Origin: Lineus longissimus
Taxonomy: Eukaryota > Nemertea > Pilidiophora > Heteronemertea > Lineidae
Reading direction: 5' to 3'
Assembly: GCF_910592395.1 (NCBI RefSeq)
Contig: NC_088321.1
Span: 14,634,001-14,694,000 of the forward strand
Length of the DNA: 60,000 bases
In this document: one piece after another, positions 21,501-34,300 of the stretch
Layout of the letters: each line of letters begins with the position of its first letter
How positions within the stretch are numbered: the first letter of the stretch is position 1
Made by a program: the position numbers and the translations under genes
The notes under the pieces: model-generated
The model's input: the letters and a program-made list of their open reading frames with translations, nothing else
Database searches by the model: none
What the model was told of the DNA's origin: nothing

Positions 21501-24500
21501 TACTTGCATAAGTGGACAGAGACAAAATCTTCCAAGCGGTAAAGGTGGATGGAGAGTGACTTCCTTCCAGGCCTCTCCATTAGACACAGGCTGACAATAC
21601 TCTTCAAAAACTTAAAGTGAAAATAAATGCACTTACAGAAGGATACACTCACGTATTTAAGCATGCAATGTCAGTCAAACAAAAACACTGCAACCAGAGT
21701 AACTATGGACATGGCTAAACCCTAGCTGTTTTAGTTAATACAGAATTTTATTAAAAATAGTACTGGGTTAATAGGTGCTTACTTGTGTTAGCAGATACTA
21801 GTTTAGGGTGTATGTGCCATGCACTGCCTTGGAAAGTGCAACCACATCTCTCATCAATCAATCAATCAATAATCATGATAGTGGCAATGGTAGTGGCACT
21901 ATAATAATGATACTACAATCACTATCATTATCACTATAATAGTGATAATGATAGTGGCACTATAACCAGGAGGAATTCCTTGATAACCAGCTGGAGAAGG
22001 GATTCCTGGATAACCAGCTGGATGAGTTAACGTACCTTGAGAACGATCTGGATGCCCTTCGGCGTCATAGTTGGTGGCTCTTTTAGCTCGTTCCATGTGT
22101 AGAACCAGGCAGCGTCCCATTGGCCGAAAAGCTCACCTTTAGAGACCATGATTACACGCCTGAAAAACGTTTGTAGATTTCAATATGAGATCGGAAATAT
22201 TACAATCGTGGGGGTGGATGAGAGCATCCAGGTGGAGTCACTTTGTCATTTTGAGAAAATCGGTTTTGAAATCTTTTATTATCCTGTAAATTTTCTGTGA
22301 ACCGAAGAAAAAAAACAGTGGTGCCAAAATTTGGCAGTGTACAGAATCATTCTCCGATGAGTGACATCATTTTTGCAAGTCACTACAGTTGGGCACTGAT
22401 TGGGTTTATTGGCCAAATGACCATGTCATCCGCTAGGCCCAGCAATAAATTGAGAAGCTTACTTATTTGTTACCAACAAAACGTGTTTCATATCCTTAGT
22501 TGCGACCATATGTCCGACATATTTATCATTGGCGAATTTGCCCTTCTCTGTCTCCTGTAGGATATTATTACCCTCAGCTTCGCGATGCATGTACGGCCGC
22601 ACGATGCCATCTGGTGGTAGGTATCGGGGCGGGCGGAGGCGATGGATTTCATCAGACGTATCAGCAACTCTGAAAAGCATCACAAACATCGTCAAATACA
22701 GTGGAAACTCCCTATTATGGACACCCTTGGGGCTAACAATTACTGTCCTTGATAGAGGTGTCTTGATTAGAGAGGTCAAATTGAATGGAACATCAAATTA
22801 GGGATCAAAACTAGTGTCCTTGATAGAGATGTGAAATTCGAAATGTGAAATTCTCAGCAGTATCCTTTGCGGAATAAATATATTCATGCTAAGTGGCTTC
22901 TTCACCTAAACTCTTCAATTATTCACCGAATCTTTGATCTCACCTTCGGACTGCCTCGAACGAACTGCTGGCAAAATCCACCACACCGCTTGCAGGTCGG
23001 GTCACCACACCAACTAGACCTTTGCCAACACCTGCCAAGGTAATGCAACGATAAAGACGTGGCCAATTACAAGCCCTGACCTGGCCGGTTCTGAGGTCAC
23101 CAGGATATGACCAGGGGCACAGCCGTTTGTGATCTAACTGCTGATCTTGGCTGGGTACCTGGCCGTTATTGTCAACTATCGTAAAATCAAACCCTTTAAC
23201 TGCCACCGTTGCTGAATTGCGATGAGCGCCTTGCGTTATTCACCATTGAGTTTCATTGAAAAGATCGTCTGCTCCGCAGTTTTCCCACCTACTGATAGAT
23301 GGCGTGCAGGTGGCAGACCGTTTCTATGGCGGTTTCGAGGAATCTAACTCTTCTCTGTTTCAAGCTATAGGTAATGAAAATTTTAAAATTAAAAAAATAT
23401 TCCGGCAGTTAGTGAGCTCCTCCCTCTTAATAGAGCTCACCGGCCACACCATTAAACACCCCCATCACGAGCCCCTTGCCACCCATCATGAACCCCTCCC
23501 TGACAACATCACTTACCTTTGAAGAATCCCTCCACACCAGCTTCCTTAGCACCTTTGACTGGTTTTGTCACGATACCTGTAACACCATCGAACACCCCCA
23601 TCACGAGCCCCTTGCCTCCCCTAGCGAGCCCCTCTCGCACATTCTCCGGCTTCTTGTTCATCTGTTCCCGACGTTTCTTCTGGTAATCATCATCCATCGT
23701 CAATGTCGCCAGGCCTTTCCCAACAGTGCCGGTTATTCTTGACACCGCACCTGCAGCTCCCCCTATTGCATGGCCGAATAAACTCCTGACGCCCAGAGCG
23801 AGACCTTCAGCAAATTCTTCCGGTCCTTGAATAGCACCCTGAAGGAAATGTATCTCATTAGCACCAGCAAAAGACGAGATTTAGCACACTTTGCTGGTCA
23901 AAACCGGGACACAAAAATACATACCCAGATTTGGGAGTACCCCACCCCCCCATAAAGCATTTTTGTTTCATTTCTTGGTCAGAATTCGGACTAAGGGTAG
24001 TACCGTTCTGCCAAGACCATTGGGCATCTCTTGAATCGCATGTAGAAATCTGTGGGAACAAGTTACTGGGATATCAAAACCTTATGGGCGAACCTTCGGG
24101 GGGGGGGGGGGGTAACCAAATGCCAGCTCGGGTCAAACCGCACAAAGGTTTAATCCTTGCACAACCCGATGCAATGGGTTCAAACTCACCTGATACGGTT
24201 CGTAGAACAGATCTTCAAGACCCTGAGCGACTCCCCTGATCACGCCGAACGGGTTCCCGAGGACGTCAAGACCAAGGACAAGTACATACATCTGCTTGAT
24301 GGCCTGACTTGAATAGTGACGGATCAATTCCCCGACGAGCTGATTCTGCGTGTAGAACGCGTACTTTCGTTCAAAGAAGCCAAGTCTGAAACAGATTAAA
24401 CAAAATTGATATTACAGTATTACCTCCCTTAGCAGACACCTCTCTATCAAAGACACCCTCTCTATTAAGGACACTAGTTTTGATCCCATACTGGATGTTT

Positions 24501-27500
24501 TCATTCTATTTGACCTCTCTAATCAGGACACCTCTCTTTAAGGACATGACTTGTCAGTCCAGAGGGTGTCCTTCATAGAGAGGTTCTACTCTACATTTAT
24601 AAATAGAAAAGATAGGGAATAAGCCACCTTGTAGAGGGGAATGTAATCTTAAAGGGTTTTGTGAACAGGAACCATTTTGGTTCAAATTTTGCTGAGTCAT
24701 AGTAGGAATATTTTCCAATATTTCTCGCATTTGTATTATTTCCATGGATGGAGACCAGGGAACCATAACTCACTTGAATACCACGTCCTGGACATCAGTC
24801 AGGACAACCCCGACGCTCTGTAAGAACAGGTTGATTACATTCATCCCGATCGGGACGGCTTGTCTGTCACCTCCACTGTCTCCCTGCAGCGAGAAACTTA
24901 TGTGGATCTGTAATAGAAAGAAAGAGAAGGTGATGATCCCAAGAATGTCGCATCAAATCACAAAAGTATACAGGACCAGTATACTTTGCACACTATGCAA
25001 CACTACCATGGTCAGCAGCGGTTGGAAGATTTCAGATTGTGTATTGAATCTATTTGGCTGTGAAAACATTCCTCGCTGATTAAGTCTGGGAAAAAGTCAT
25101 GAGCGTGTGTGAATTGTACTTTCTATTTCTCTCCAGTTCCGAAGCCCCTGGTCTATCTGCCACGAGTGGAGAGGAACTCATACCGCCTTAGAAGTTTGTG
25201 ATGCCTCCCATCGTGACTAATCTTACGACAGACGACATCCAAGTTTCATTTCCCCCGGCCTATAGAAATTGGTCTTATCCATGCATTTTGTCTACCATGT
25301 TTTGACATCACCCGTCCTGATTCAACTTGCATCACAATGTCCATCAAAGTTGAACTATGCAACCCACCCTGGGTCCAGAAAATGATCTTACCTTAAGTGG
25401 CGAGAAGTGCATATCGTCATAGAAGTTTTTGACTCCCCCCGCCATGACTAAACTTGCATCAGACTCCATCAGCGTCGTACTGATAATCTTCTCGTCCTCC
25501 TTGAATTTTTCGATCTGGAAAATTAAAAATAAATAACACTTTAACCCTTTAGCGCCTAAGTTTCACCCCCAAACACCCCTTTTCAGACCCTCAGGAAAAA
25601 TCTAACAGAGATAGCTCAATAAATTCTTTGCAATAGCTTCCTCAAACCAGAGCTTGCTGAATCAACAGAGAAAGATTAGTGTGCCACCTCGCTGTCTTTC
25701 GTTTTCTGGCTGAAAAGTCACCAAAAGTGACCAAAATGATCCCCTTTTCAGCACTACCCAACTCCCCTTGAAAAATCCTGGAGTCAGAATCAGGTACAAG
25801 GGACCACGGCTTTTAGGCCCATCCGACAGACCCTCTAGTATTTCATACTTTGTACATTATTAGTTCCTTGAAAGCCACGCCGGTTCATCAAATAAAATCC
25901 TGGGTTCTTCCCGGGATTGAACCCGGGGCCTATTGCATGGTAGCCAGTGTTTACCACTAGGCTATGAGGCTAGCAATGAGAAGAAGCAATTTCTAATTGA
26001 TAGGTATGCTCAATCTATTCAGAAATCCTATGGGGGCTATGTGTACGTGGCTCCCGTCACTCATAAAACGGACATTTCCAATCGAAAATTTGCGACAATC
26101 GCCCAACCTACCGGGTCCGCCTCCGGCACTGACGACGCAAATAACCCAATAATCGCGATCAAGAATCCTTGGTCGACCTTGACGGCCATCTCCTGTGTGA
26201 GGAGGTGGAAATATCTAAACTGCATCACGTCACTGTGCTCGTTCTTGCGAAGCATCACGCTCATTTCTGTGAATGGTTTTGGCACTGAAACACGAAGAGG
26301 GGGTAGGCTCAGTTGGAGTAACAGCATAATGTAGTGCTTTGTCAGTAAAGATTAGTGGAGATGTGCTATTCTAACAGTTGATTTTCCTCCTGACGAAAGT
26401 TACTCCATATTCAGATATTAGTTATATTTTGCTAATCTCAAATAAAAATAATAGAGCGGTTCAATGTACATGTAATTGTATCGTAATTTTGTCAGGTAAA
26501 TAACGATTTTGGACTTCGTGAAATTTGCATGCCAATGCGATGTGACGTACCACTTTCTGCTGCCACTGATTTTGGCGGTGAAATTGGCGACAGGATCGTC
26601 TGAAAGACGCAACTCGGCAGCTGACTATCGAGCTGCAGACGATGAACCTTGGCGTGGATCTGCACCTGATGCGGCGACGTCCGGTACTGCAGGAAAATAC
26701 CGTTCTCAAACGACCGTCGTATAGGGCGTTTACTTGGTTTATACATCATCAACTCAGCAAAGTCGACTTCGAGTTTTTCTGCGAGGTTTAGCCGCGGGGT
26801 TGGCTTCCGACCGACGAGGAGTTCATTCTGGTAGCGCTGGTAGGCCTCTTCGAGGGCCTGGCAATGTTTCAGTTTCAATGCCTTGTACCGCTTCTTTTTC
26901 TCTTCCCAAACTACTCCAGAGCTGGAAAAAGAGGTAAGTTGGTTTTTTCTTCATATTTTGTTCAAAATGGAACTGAAGTAAAAATGTAACAGACTTTCCT
27001 TAACATTGATTATCATTGATGAAATGTGGCTGTCAGATAAAGGACACAGGCTGTGCCAAATTAGAAAATGCAATCCAGAAAAGATGTACAGCAAAGCAAT
27101 TTTGAGCGTAGCAACAATCAAACTGCCTTGTTTTGATCTTGCCTGATTGATCATTGATGTTGAGTAGGTATCGAGTCCCCAGGTCCCCTAGGTATAATAA
27201 ATATGGGAGAAGTGTATCCCAGCTTTTAGAATTTGGCCATGGTCGAATCCTGACCTAGTGCTGGCGTATAACAGCTGAGAAAATGAAGAGTTGAACATGA
27301 GTTAAACTTGAAAGCTGCATGGACGCTGCTGACCTGGTAATTCCAAGATAAGCCACCTCTGTTCGGTTGTAGTTGTTGACGAGGGATAGGCCCATGCCCT
27401 GGAGCGAGATTTTGATGTCCTGGTCTACACGCTCTAATTCTGCCTGAAAATCACAATTGAAAGATAAATAATAAGATATCTATTATCACGTTTGATACGA

Positions 27501-30500
27501 CCGGTGCTCTGACATCTTAGTGGCAATTTTAGAAATCTGAAAGGTTACTAATACAGTAGAACCTCCCTTAGTGGACACCTCTCTATTAAGGACACTAGTT
27601 TTGCTCCCAATTTGGGTGTTTCCATTCAATTTGACCTCTCTAATCAGGACACCTCCCTATTAAGGACAGCACTGTCAGTCCCGAGGGTGTCCTTAATCGA
27701 GAGGTTCTACTGTACATATCACGGATGATTTAATAAGAAAACTTTACGAGTGGCTGATTCGAGTCACCAGATGGCAAAAGATGGTTTTCTCCGGCTTGAA
27801 AGCTCCAGACAGCAAAAAATCCTCTGATGCAATCTGGATGACGAGTATCAGCCGCGAGAGCGTTTTTTAAAATTTTATTTTGTCAGTGATTCAAGTCATA
27901 TCCTGATGATATATATATATACAGGTAGGGCCGAATTCATAAAGGGCGTTTAAGGGTTAGACGTGTGTAACTTCTCCTTAATCAGTTTCAGGGCCTATTC
28001 ATGTTCTGTGAAAATTTACATGAAGGACCTGAATCTGTCTATTCAGTAGTTAAACGCTGTTTTAAGCTAAACGCCCTTTATGAATTTGGCCCGTAATATT
28101 TTGGGATGCATACTAAACACCATCACATATTCTACACAATGACAGAATATTCAATCGGTACTAACTAGAAATCTTCGGAGATGCCAGGCACAGTCCATTC
28201 TCAAGCAGTCAAGGGAGTACTAAGGCAAGAATAGACGCAATATTTTTTCCTCCTTATCGGTTTGATTTTTGAGTCATAGCCATGCATGACATTCCCAGAC
28301 ACAACAGACCTTGTACTCCACTAAGAAGAGATCTCTATCACAGCAGATAACAACACCGCCTTGCAAAATGACGTTTTTGATTTGAACCAGCCGTTGATCG
28401 TGCTAAATCATCATGTTAAGAAAAGCCAATTTATTTCAAAATCCGAAATATCAAATTGATAATCTTAACACGAGTTTTGGCCCCAGCACCAAGCAAGAAG
28501 AAGACCAATGCCGAGAATCAAATTGAAACATAAATGAACCATTTTGAGAACGGAGGGAATACATTTTTCAAACACTTTTACCATAAACCGAACAAGGATG
28601 TTTCAATCCCTGAGTCAACCAGACCAAGTTCCCCAACCGTGCATATTGGTCACCTGGAGACAACCAATTTGCCCACACAGCTCCAGCCCATAGTCACCCC
28701 CTTCAACACTGGCAATCTTTCAATTCCCTCAGCTTAAAATGGTATAATACCCCATACTGGCCAAAACTGACCTCATTGTACCAAAACACCTGAAAATAAA
28801 CAATATGGATGACTTTAAATGAATGGCCTTGACCTTTTAAATGACCTTGAATTGAAGTGAAATGTTAACTGGTGACCTTCAAATGATCCCAGAGCTAAAT
28901 ATTATGAAAGTCACCCCTGGGACATTGGTTGGTCGAACTGACCTTGCTGAACTGGCCATGCTGAAATTGAAGGGGATTTCAGATAAATGACCTTGACCTT
29001 ATTTGGTAGAGTGACCTTGAGAGTTAAACAGGTTGTTGTTGACCATTAGAGAACCATTTAGAGCCTTCGTCATTAAAGTAACCAATCACTGCTGTAGACT
29101 GACCTCACTACATTGTAATCCCTGGAAATGAAGAAAGGATCCAATGATGGATTTTCAAAGGTCATGGTCAATCCTGTGACCTTGACCAGTACTTGACTCT
29201 CACTGAAGCATAAGGTCAACTAAAAATGTGGGTGGTGCTATATGACTTTGAAAAGGTATTCTGGCATGTGAATGACATAAGTGACCTTCAGGAAGGATGG
29301 CTGACCTTGAAAAGGAAATTTGACCTTGACCTGTTCACCAGAAATCCATAAACCATATAGTGGTCATGCGAAAATGCCTTTCAAACGACTCTAAATCTAG
29401 ATATAGTCCTCTGAGTGGTCTCCACTCATTTTCTTTATTCAGGTTGTCGTGACGAATTCCTCTTGTCTTCCTGTCCTCACGAGAAGGCTGTGAAATTAGT
29501 TACCATGAAACTTCCGGAAATTCTCGGATGGTTCGGCGCAAATAACATCAAATGGTTGTGCCATTTCTTCTAGCTAAGACATGTAAGAAATGCTTGATAC
29601 TGTTTCAAACTAGAACACCATGCTACACTTCTACTTCAAGACGCCATGCTGTGCTGTGAAACAAAACGAGTAATTTAGCCACACGGATTAAGTGATTTAT
29701 ACATGACCTTCATGATGTAACATCATGTACAACGTCAGATTGCAACACCATGCTAAACACTATGATGTCAAAACGTCAACCACTGGTAAGAATTCAATTC
29801 AATTACAAATTCAACATTTTCAACAAAGGGCGCAGGCCTTTAACTCACTTGATACAATAGTACAACAGATCACAACAATATAAAATATCGTGGCAACGTC
29901 TAATCATGATGTTGTCACAAAACTAACAAAGATCTGTTCGGCTAAATTACTATTTTCCAAGTATACCCCCAAATGACTTTAATTAAAGGCAAGATCCTTA
30001 GAAATTTTCAAATTTAACTACAAATTTCAAATTTTTAATGAACGGTGTTGGCCTTTAACAACACAGTAAATGAGGGTATACTTGAACATTTGGAAAAACT
30101 AATCAGGTGGCAGAATCTCCTCACTTTGATAAATATTTTCAATTCAATACTGCAAATTTGAAAAACTTTTGAGTGACTTTTATTTTTGCCCTTACAACTT
30201 AATCGAAATGAAATGGCCAGGGCCATTGTGCTCACCTCATGTGGAGGAAAGATGGATAAAGAGCATGGTATTGTGTCATGTAGTGTTAGGTTTGATGTAG
30301 GTCCAAGCAATTACAATTTCCCCAAAATGGCAAATTTACAGTACATTCGACCTCTGTGACCTTGAAAAGTAGGTCAAATCAAAGAAGACCCGGGTGACAC
30401 ATTGAATGGTTGTTAGAATTAGATGTACCTATGATATAAAATTGGTGCCAAACGGGCAAGTCATTACTAGGAATAATGGCATTTTGAAGAATTTAGGATT

Positions 30501-31246
30501 TGGCCCCCTCCCTGGAGGCCAAACGGCAAATCAGATCGCACCAAACTTCGGTACCTAAGATCACCTGACCAAGGGGTACATGTGTACTTAATTTGTGATC
30601 AATAGTCATTGCAGTTAAGAAACGTGCCATTGTTACGGCCTGACGGCAAATTTACGCCATTTGACCTCTGTGACCTTGACAAGAAGGTCAAATTAAAAAC
30701 CTGTGTGACATATACTGTATGGTGGTTAGATGTACCCATGATATCAAATTGGTGGCAATCGGGCAAGAAGTTAAGGAATAATCACATTTTTAAGGTTTTT
30801 GGATTTTGCCCCCTGGTGGTCAAGTGGTATATCATATTGGACCAAACTTCGGTCCCTGAGATCACCTGACTAAGGGGTAAATGTGTACCAAATTTGGTAT
30901 CAATAGTCATTGCAGTTTAGAAACGTGCCATCGTTACATCCTAACGGCCAATTTACACCATTTGACCTCTGTGACCTTGAAAAGGAGGTCAAATCAAAAA
31001 CCCGGAGGATATATGATGCACCTTTGCTAGAAGTACCTACCATATTTTTTTCAAAATTTCCCGACTACTATTAAGGGAGATATTGCATATTTTCACTTTT
31101 AACGTTTGGCCCCCTGGTGGCCAAACTATGAAACGAATCGGACCGAAACTTGGTCTCCAAGGTGTCATTACATAAGGGTACATGTGTACCAAGTTTCAAC
31201 TCAATAGCTCTAACAGTTACGAAACGTGCCCTGCTAACGGACGACG

Positions 31247-31320
<74 letters not shown>

Positions 31321-34300
31321 ACGACGGACGCCACGGTATGGGATAAGCTCACCTCTGCTAAGAGGTGAGCTAAAAATATGAAAGTGTTTTTTGGAATTAC
31401 CTCTAAATGCGAAAATAAAAGGCACTTAAACTTTTATGGGTTTAAGGTAGATTCTGATTAATAAGTTGGTAGATAATCTCAGAGGTCAAAGTCTGAAGGT
31501 CAATTTCTCAAGGTTGAATTTCTCAAGGTCAAATTTCTCAAGGTCGAATTGAAGAAACTCTGCCCGGTTAGTGAACTCATGACACAAGATAAATATTTGT
31601 TGATGTATACCATTCCCGCTGCTAAATAATAAGTGATTTTCTTAATACCGGCAAAACCGGGCTGAAAATGAATAAGGCAAATCAAGTATCAACTCGAAAA
31701 TACAAAATAATAGCGCTGGTTTTAAATGCAAGTCTTTATTCATGTGGTCCTACTTCCAAGAAAACCTGTGTTTAAAATGTTGTACAGTGAAGTTACAATC
31801 GTTTTTCAAAAATGTGTACTTCTGCAAACAACCAGCGAACTCCTACTATGCAAAATCTGAGAAGGGAAATCCCGAATCTAGTGTAAACAGAGAAATGTGT
31901 GCAGCATCAAAAGTTTGAGAATTTGCCCATTTCAAATAGTGGTAGGTAAAAAAATGCGTCTGCTACCAAAATCGAATAGTCGCTGCTTTCGAGTTTGAAT
32001 TTTCGTACGTTTAGGGTCGTGTCTGCCTTCCAAAATTACGGAAAAAGATCATGAACATTACCTCGTCTACGAATAGATGTGACAATAGCCTATGACAATC
32101 GAGAATATCTCACCTCACGGGCCGCCTTCAGCAACGACTGGTCCTGCGTCAACAACATCACCCGCTGTAATCCATCGAGGAACGTTATCCAATATATCTT
32201 CGAATCCGAATCGGCAAAGAAGTCACCACCGTCGTCTTTTAAGAGTTCGTTCTTGCCTTTGTGTTCGCCGCAGCGCCAGTGGAACTCCCGTTTTCCCAAC
32301 GCGTCTTGCCAGGTGAAGAAGCACGTCTCGCCGGCATCCAGGCTTAGTTCCTCGTCAACACCGCTGTGGAGGAAAATACGAGAATCAAAACCCCAAAATT
32401 AGCAAGTACCAAGTGCTCTAAATGAAGAGTTCTATCCCAATATGTGATAATTTATAGTTAATCATTAACTCTTACCGCAGGGTTTTTGAAGTGTACTGTA
32501 CCCCTGGCCAACTCCTGGTCAAGACCAGGCAGCCTGGATCCCAACTTGGCTTAGGAAAAGTTTCATTGTGAAATAGCTTGTAAGGCTTACGCTTGGTTAA
32601 AGCTGACGGCACACTGTGTTTGGTTCACGATGAGCACGCTGGCCATCCCATCATTATACTGCTCAAATACGACGATCGTTGTCGACTCGCTTACTTGGCA
32701 CTCGACATTGATGCCACCATACTGAAAAAGAGCAGGAATCAAATTGAAGATAATGAGTCCTACCACACCAAAATGGGCAGCAACAAATAGAAATGCATAA
32801 GGAACCTCCATGGTGAAAGGACTCGGGTCTCCTACTAGTGGTCAAGAGGGCCCTTGGTCAACCCCCACGGCCACGCAAGGCTCAAGGCAGATCTCTCAGC
32901 CGTACATGCCTCACTCCACCCAGGTGTTACAATGAATACTGGGCGGAATTGCTCAGATTGAACCGTTGCTCCTCGTTTTAAAAACCATTCAGGTATCTTT
33001 TTCAACATCAACGAAATTTCCCCGCGGGCCTACCTCGCCCTCCAACTTCATCAGAGTAGAATGCGCCTCGTTAAACAAGAATGGGGTCGTCTCAAGGTCA
33101 CGATCTTTGACCTTTGCCCTCATTTGCATCTTCTTTCCCGTGTTGATTGGCCAGAATGGTACGCAGTCAAGAGGTGGACAGTCTGTTGCCTGGGCATTGT
33201 CCGTTATTTCGTGAGCAGTTATCGTGAACTACAAAATATGAGAGAAAAACTTAAACGATTTGATCAAAAACAACCAAACGTTTTGAACAATGTAACAAAC
33301 TTTGGTGTGACGTGATCAGTGTCTTAAAGACTTAAGATAATGAAATCGCCAAATAGAGGCAATGGTGGCCATTCAAGCAGGGTCGGAACGACCTCACCAA
33401 CGAATAGAGTTCGGTCATGCGCAGGGAGAATGGGTTAGAACATTACCTTTGCCTTGTTGACCAGCATATAATATGGTGAGAAAACAACAATCTTCGTCAA
33501 TCCCGATCCGCCCAGGGTTATTTTGACTCCGACCTCGTAAGTGTAGTTCTTGAACTTGCATGAGATCGTTCCCGAGCTTCCAACCGTGTCAATAGAAAAC
33601 TTATCCGAGAATTCCGACTCACAGACTTTCAGCGTCAACTGAAAATTTGGAAATATTTTTTAGAAAATCACCATGGTGATATTATGAATGACCTTGGCAA
33701 CCAGCATTCTGCATAGCAACATTCCTATCTCTTAGCATCTCAAGATTAAGAACCTTCACCTTGCATTCAATCTCATTTTTCACCCCTGGACATTTGCATG
33801 TTTGCATATTTGCATATTGTCATGACAACCAACATTCTCCTTAGCAACCACCATAGCAACAACAACACTACACCTAGATTCGCTAAATTATCAGAATACC
33901 ATGTTCACATTCCACTTGGTTGCCAAGCATTACAAGATGGCATGCACTTTTTAAGACTGCAGTATCCTCAAGAAAATGCCCACTTTTTCTGGCAAACCTT
34001 TCACTTGGAAACAACCAGTATCATACATCGGATGCAGTTTTTACGAATAATAGGATATAAATTTTTTTGGGCATGCTCATAAAGACATTACATTTTGGGC
34101 ATCACAATGATATGTTTTATTTCAAATAATTACAAAGAAATCCATTTAGTCTTCATGCAATTTCTCTCTGCCTAATCAGAAGATACAAAAACCGGTCCCC
34201 AGGCATATTATACTAATACATTTCTATTTACATAATTACAATGGTAGCAGGTTTCCTGAAACAGGAACAAGGTTGGTTAGTACAAGCAGACGACATGACA

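Larger units (their letters stand above)
15870..22035 (-). other. VPS13 intron, 6.2 kb, repeat-rich
   Basis: Contains MITEs (15998-16226, 16470-16702), an inverted pair (18654/19008), the triple hairpin (19152-19628), the candidate cassette exon (19722-20003), a 1.4-kb TIR element (20105-21508) and a 37-bp palindrome (21920-21956). The stretch 16703-18650 holds nothing I recognise. Confidence 0.8.

Noticed and set aside
23438-23504. Real mutually exclusive exon of VPS13
   Set aside because: It begins only 13 bp after the parent donor and lacks its own usable acceptor at a workable distance, so it is treated as a decayed copy.
31071-31425. Poly-Arg and poly-Ser frames
   Set aside because: Triplet GAC microsatellite at the end of a mobile element.
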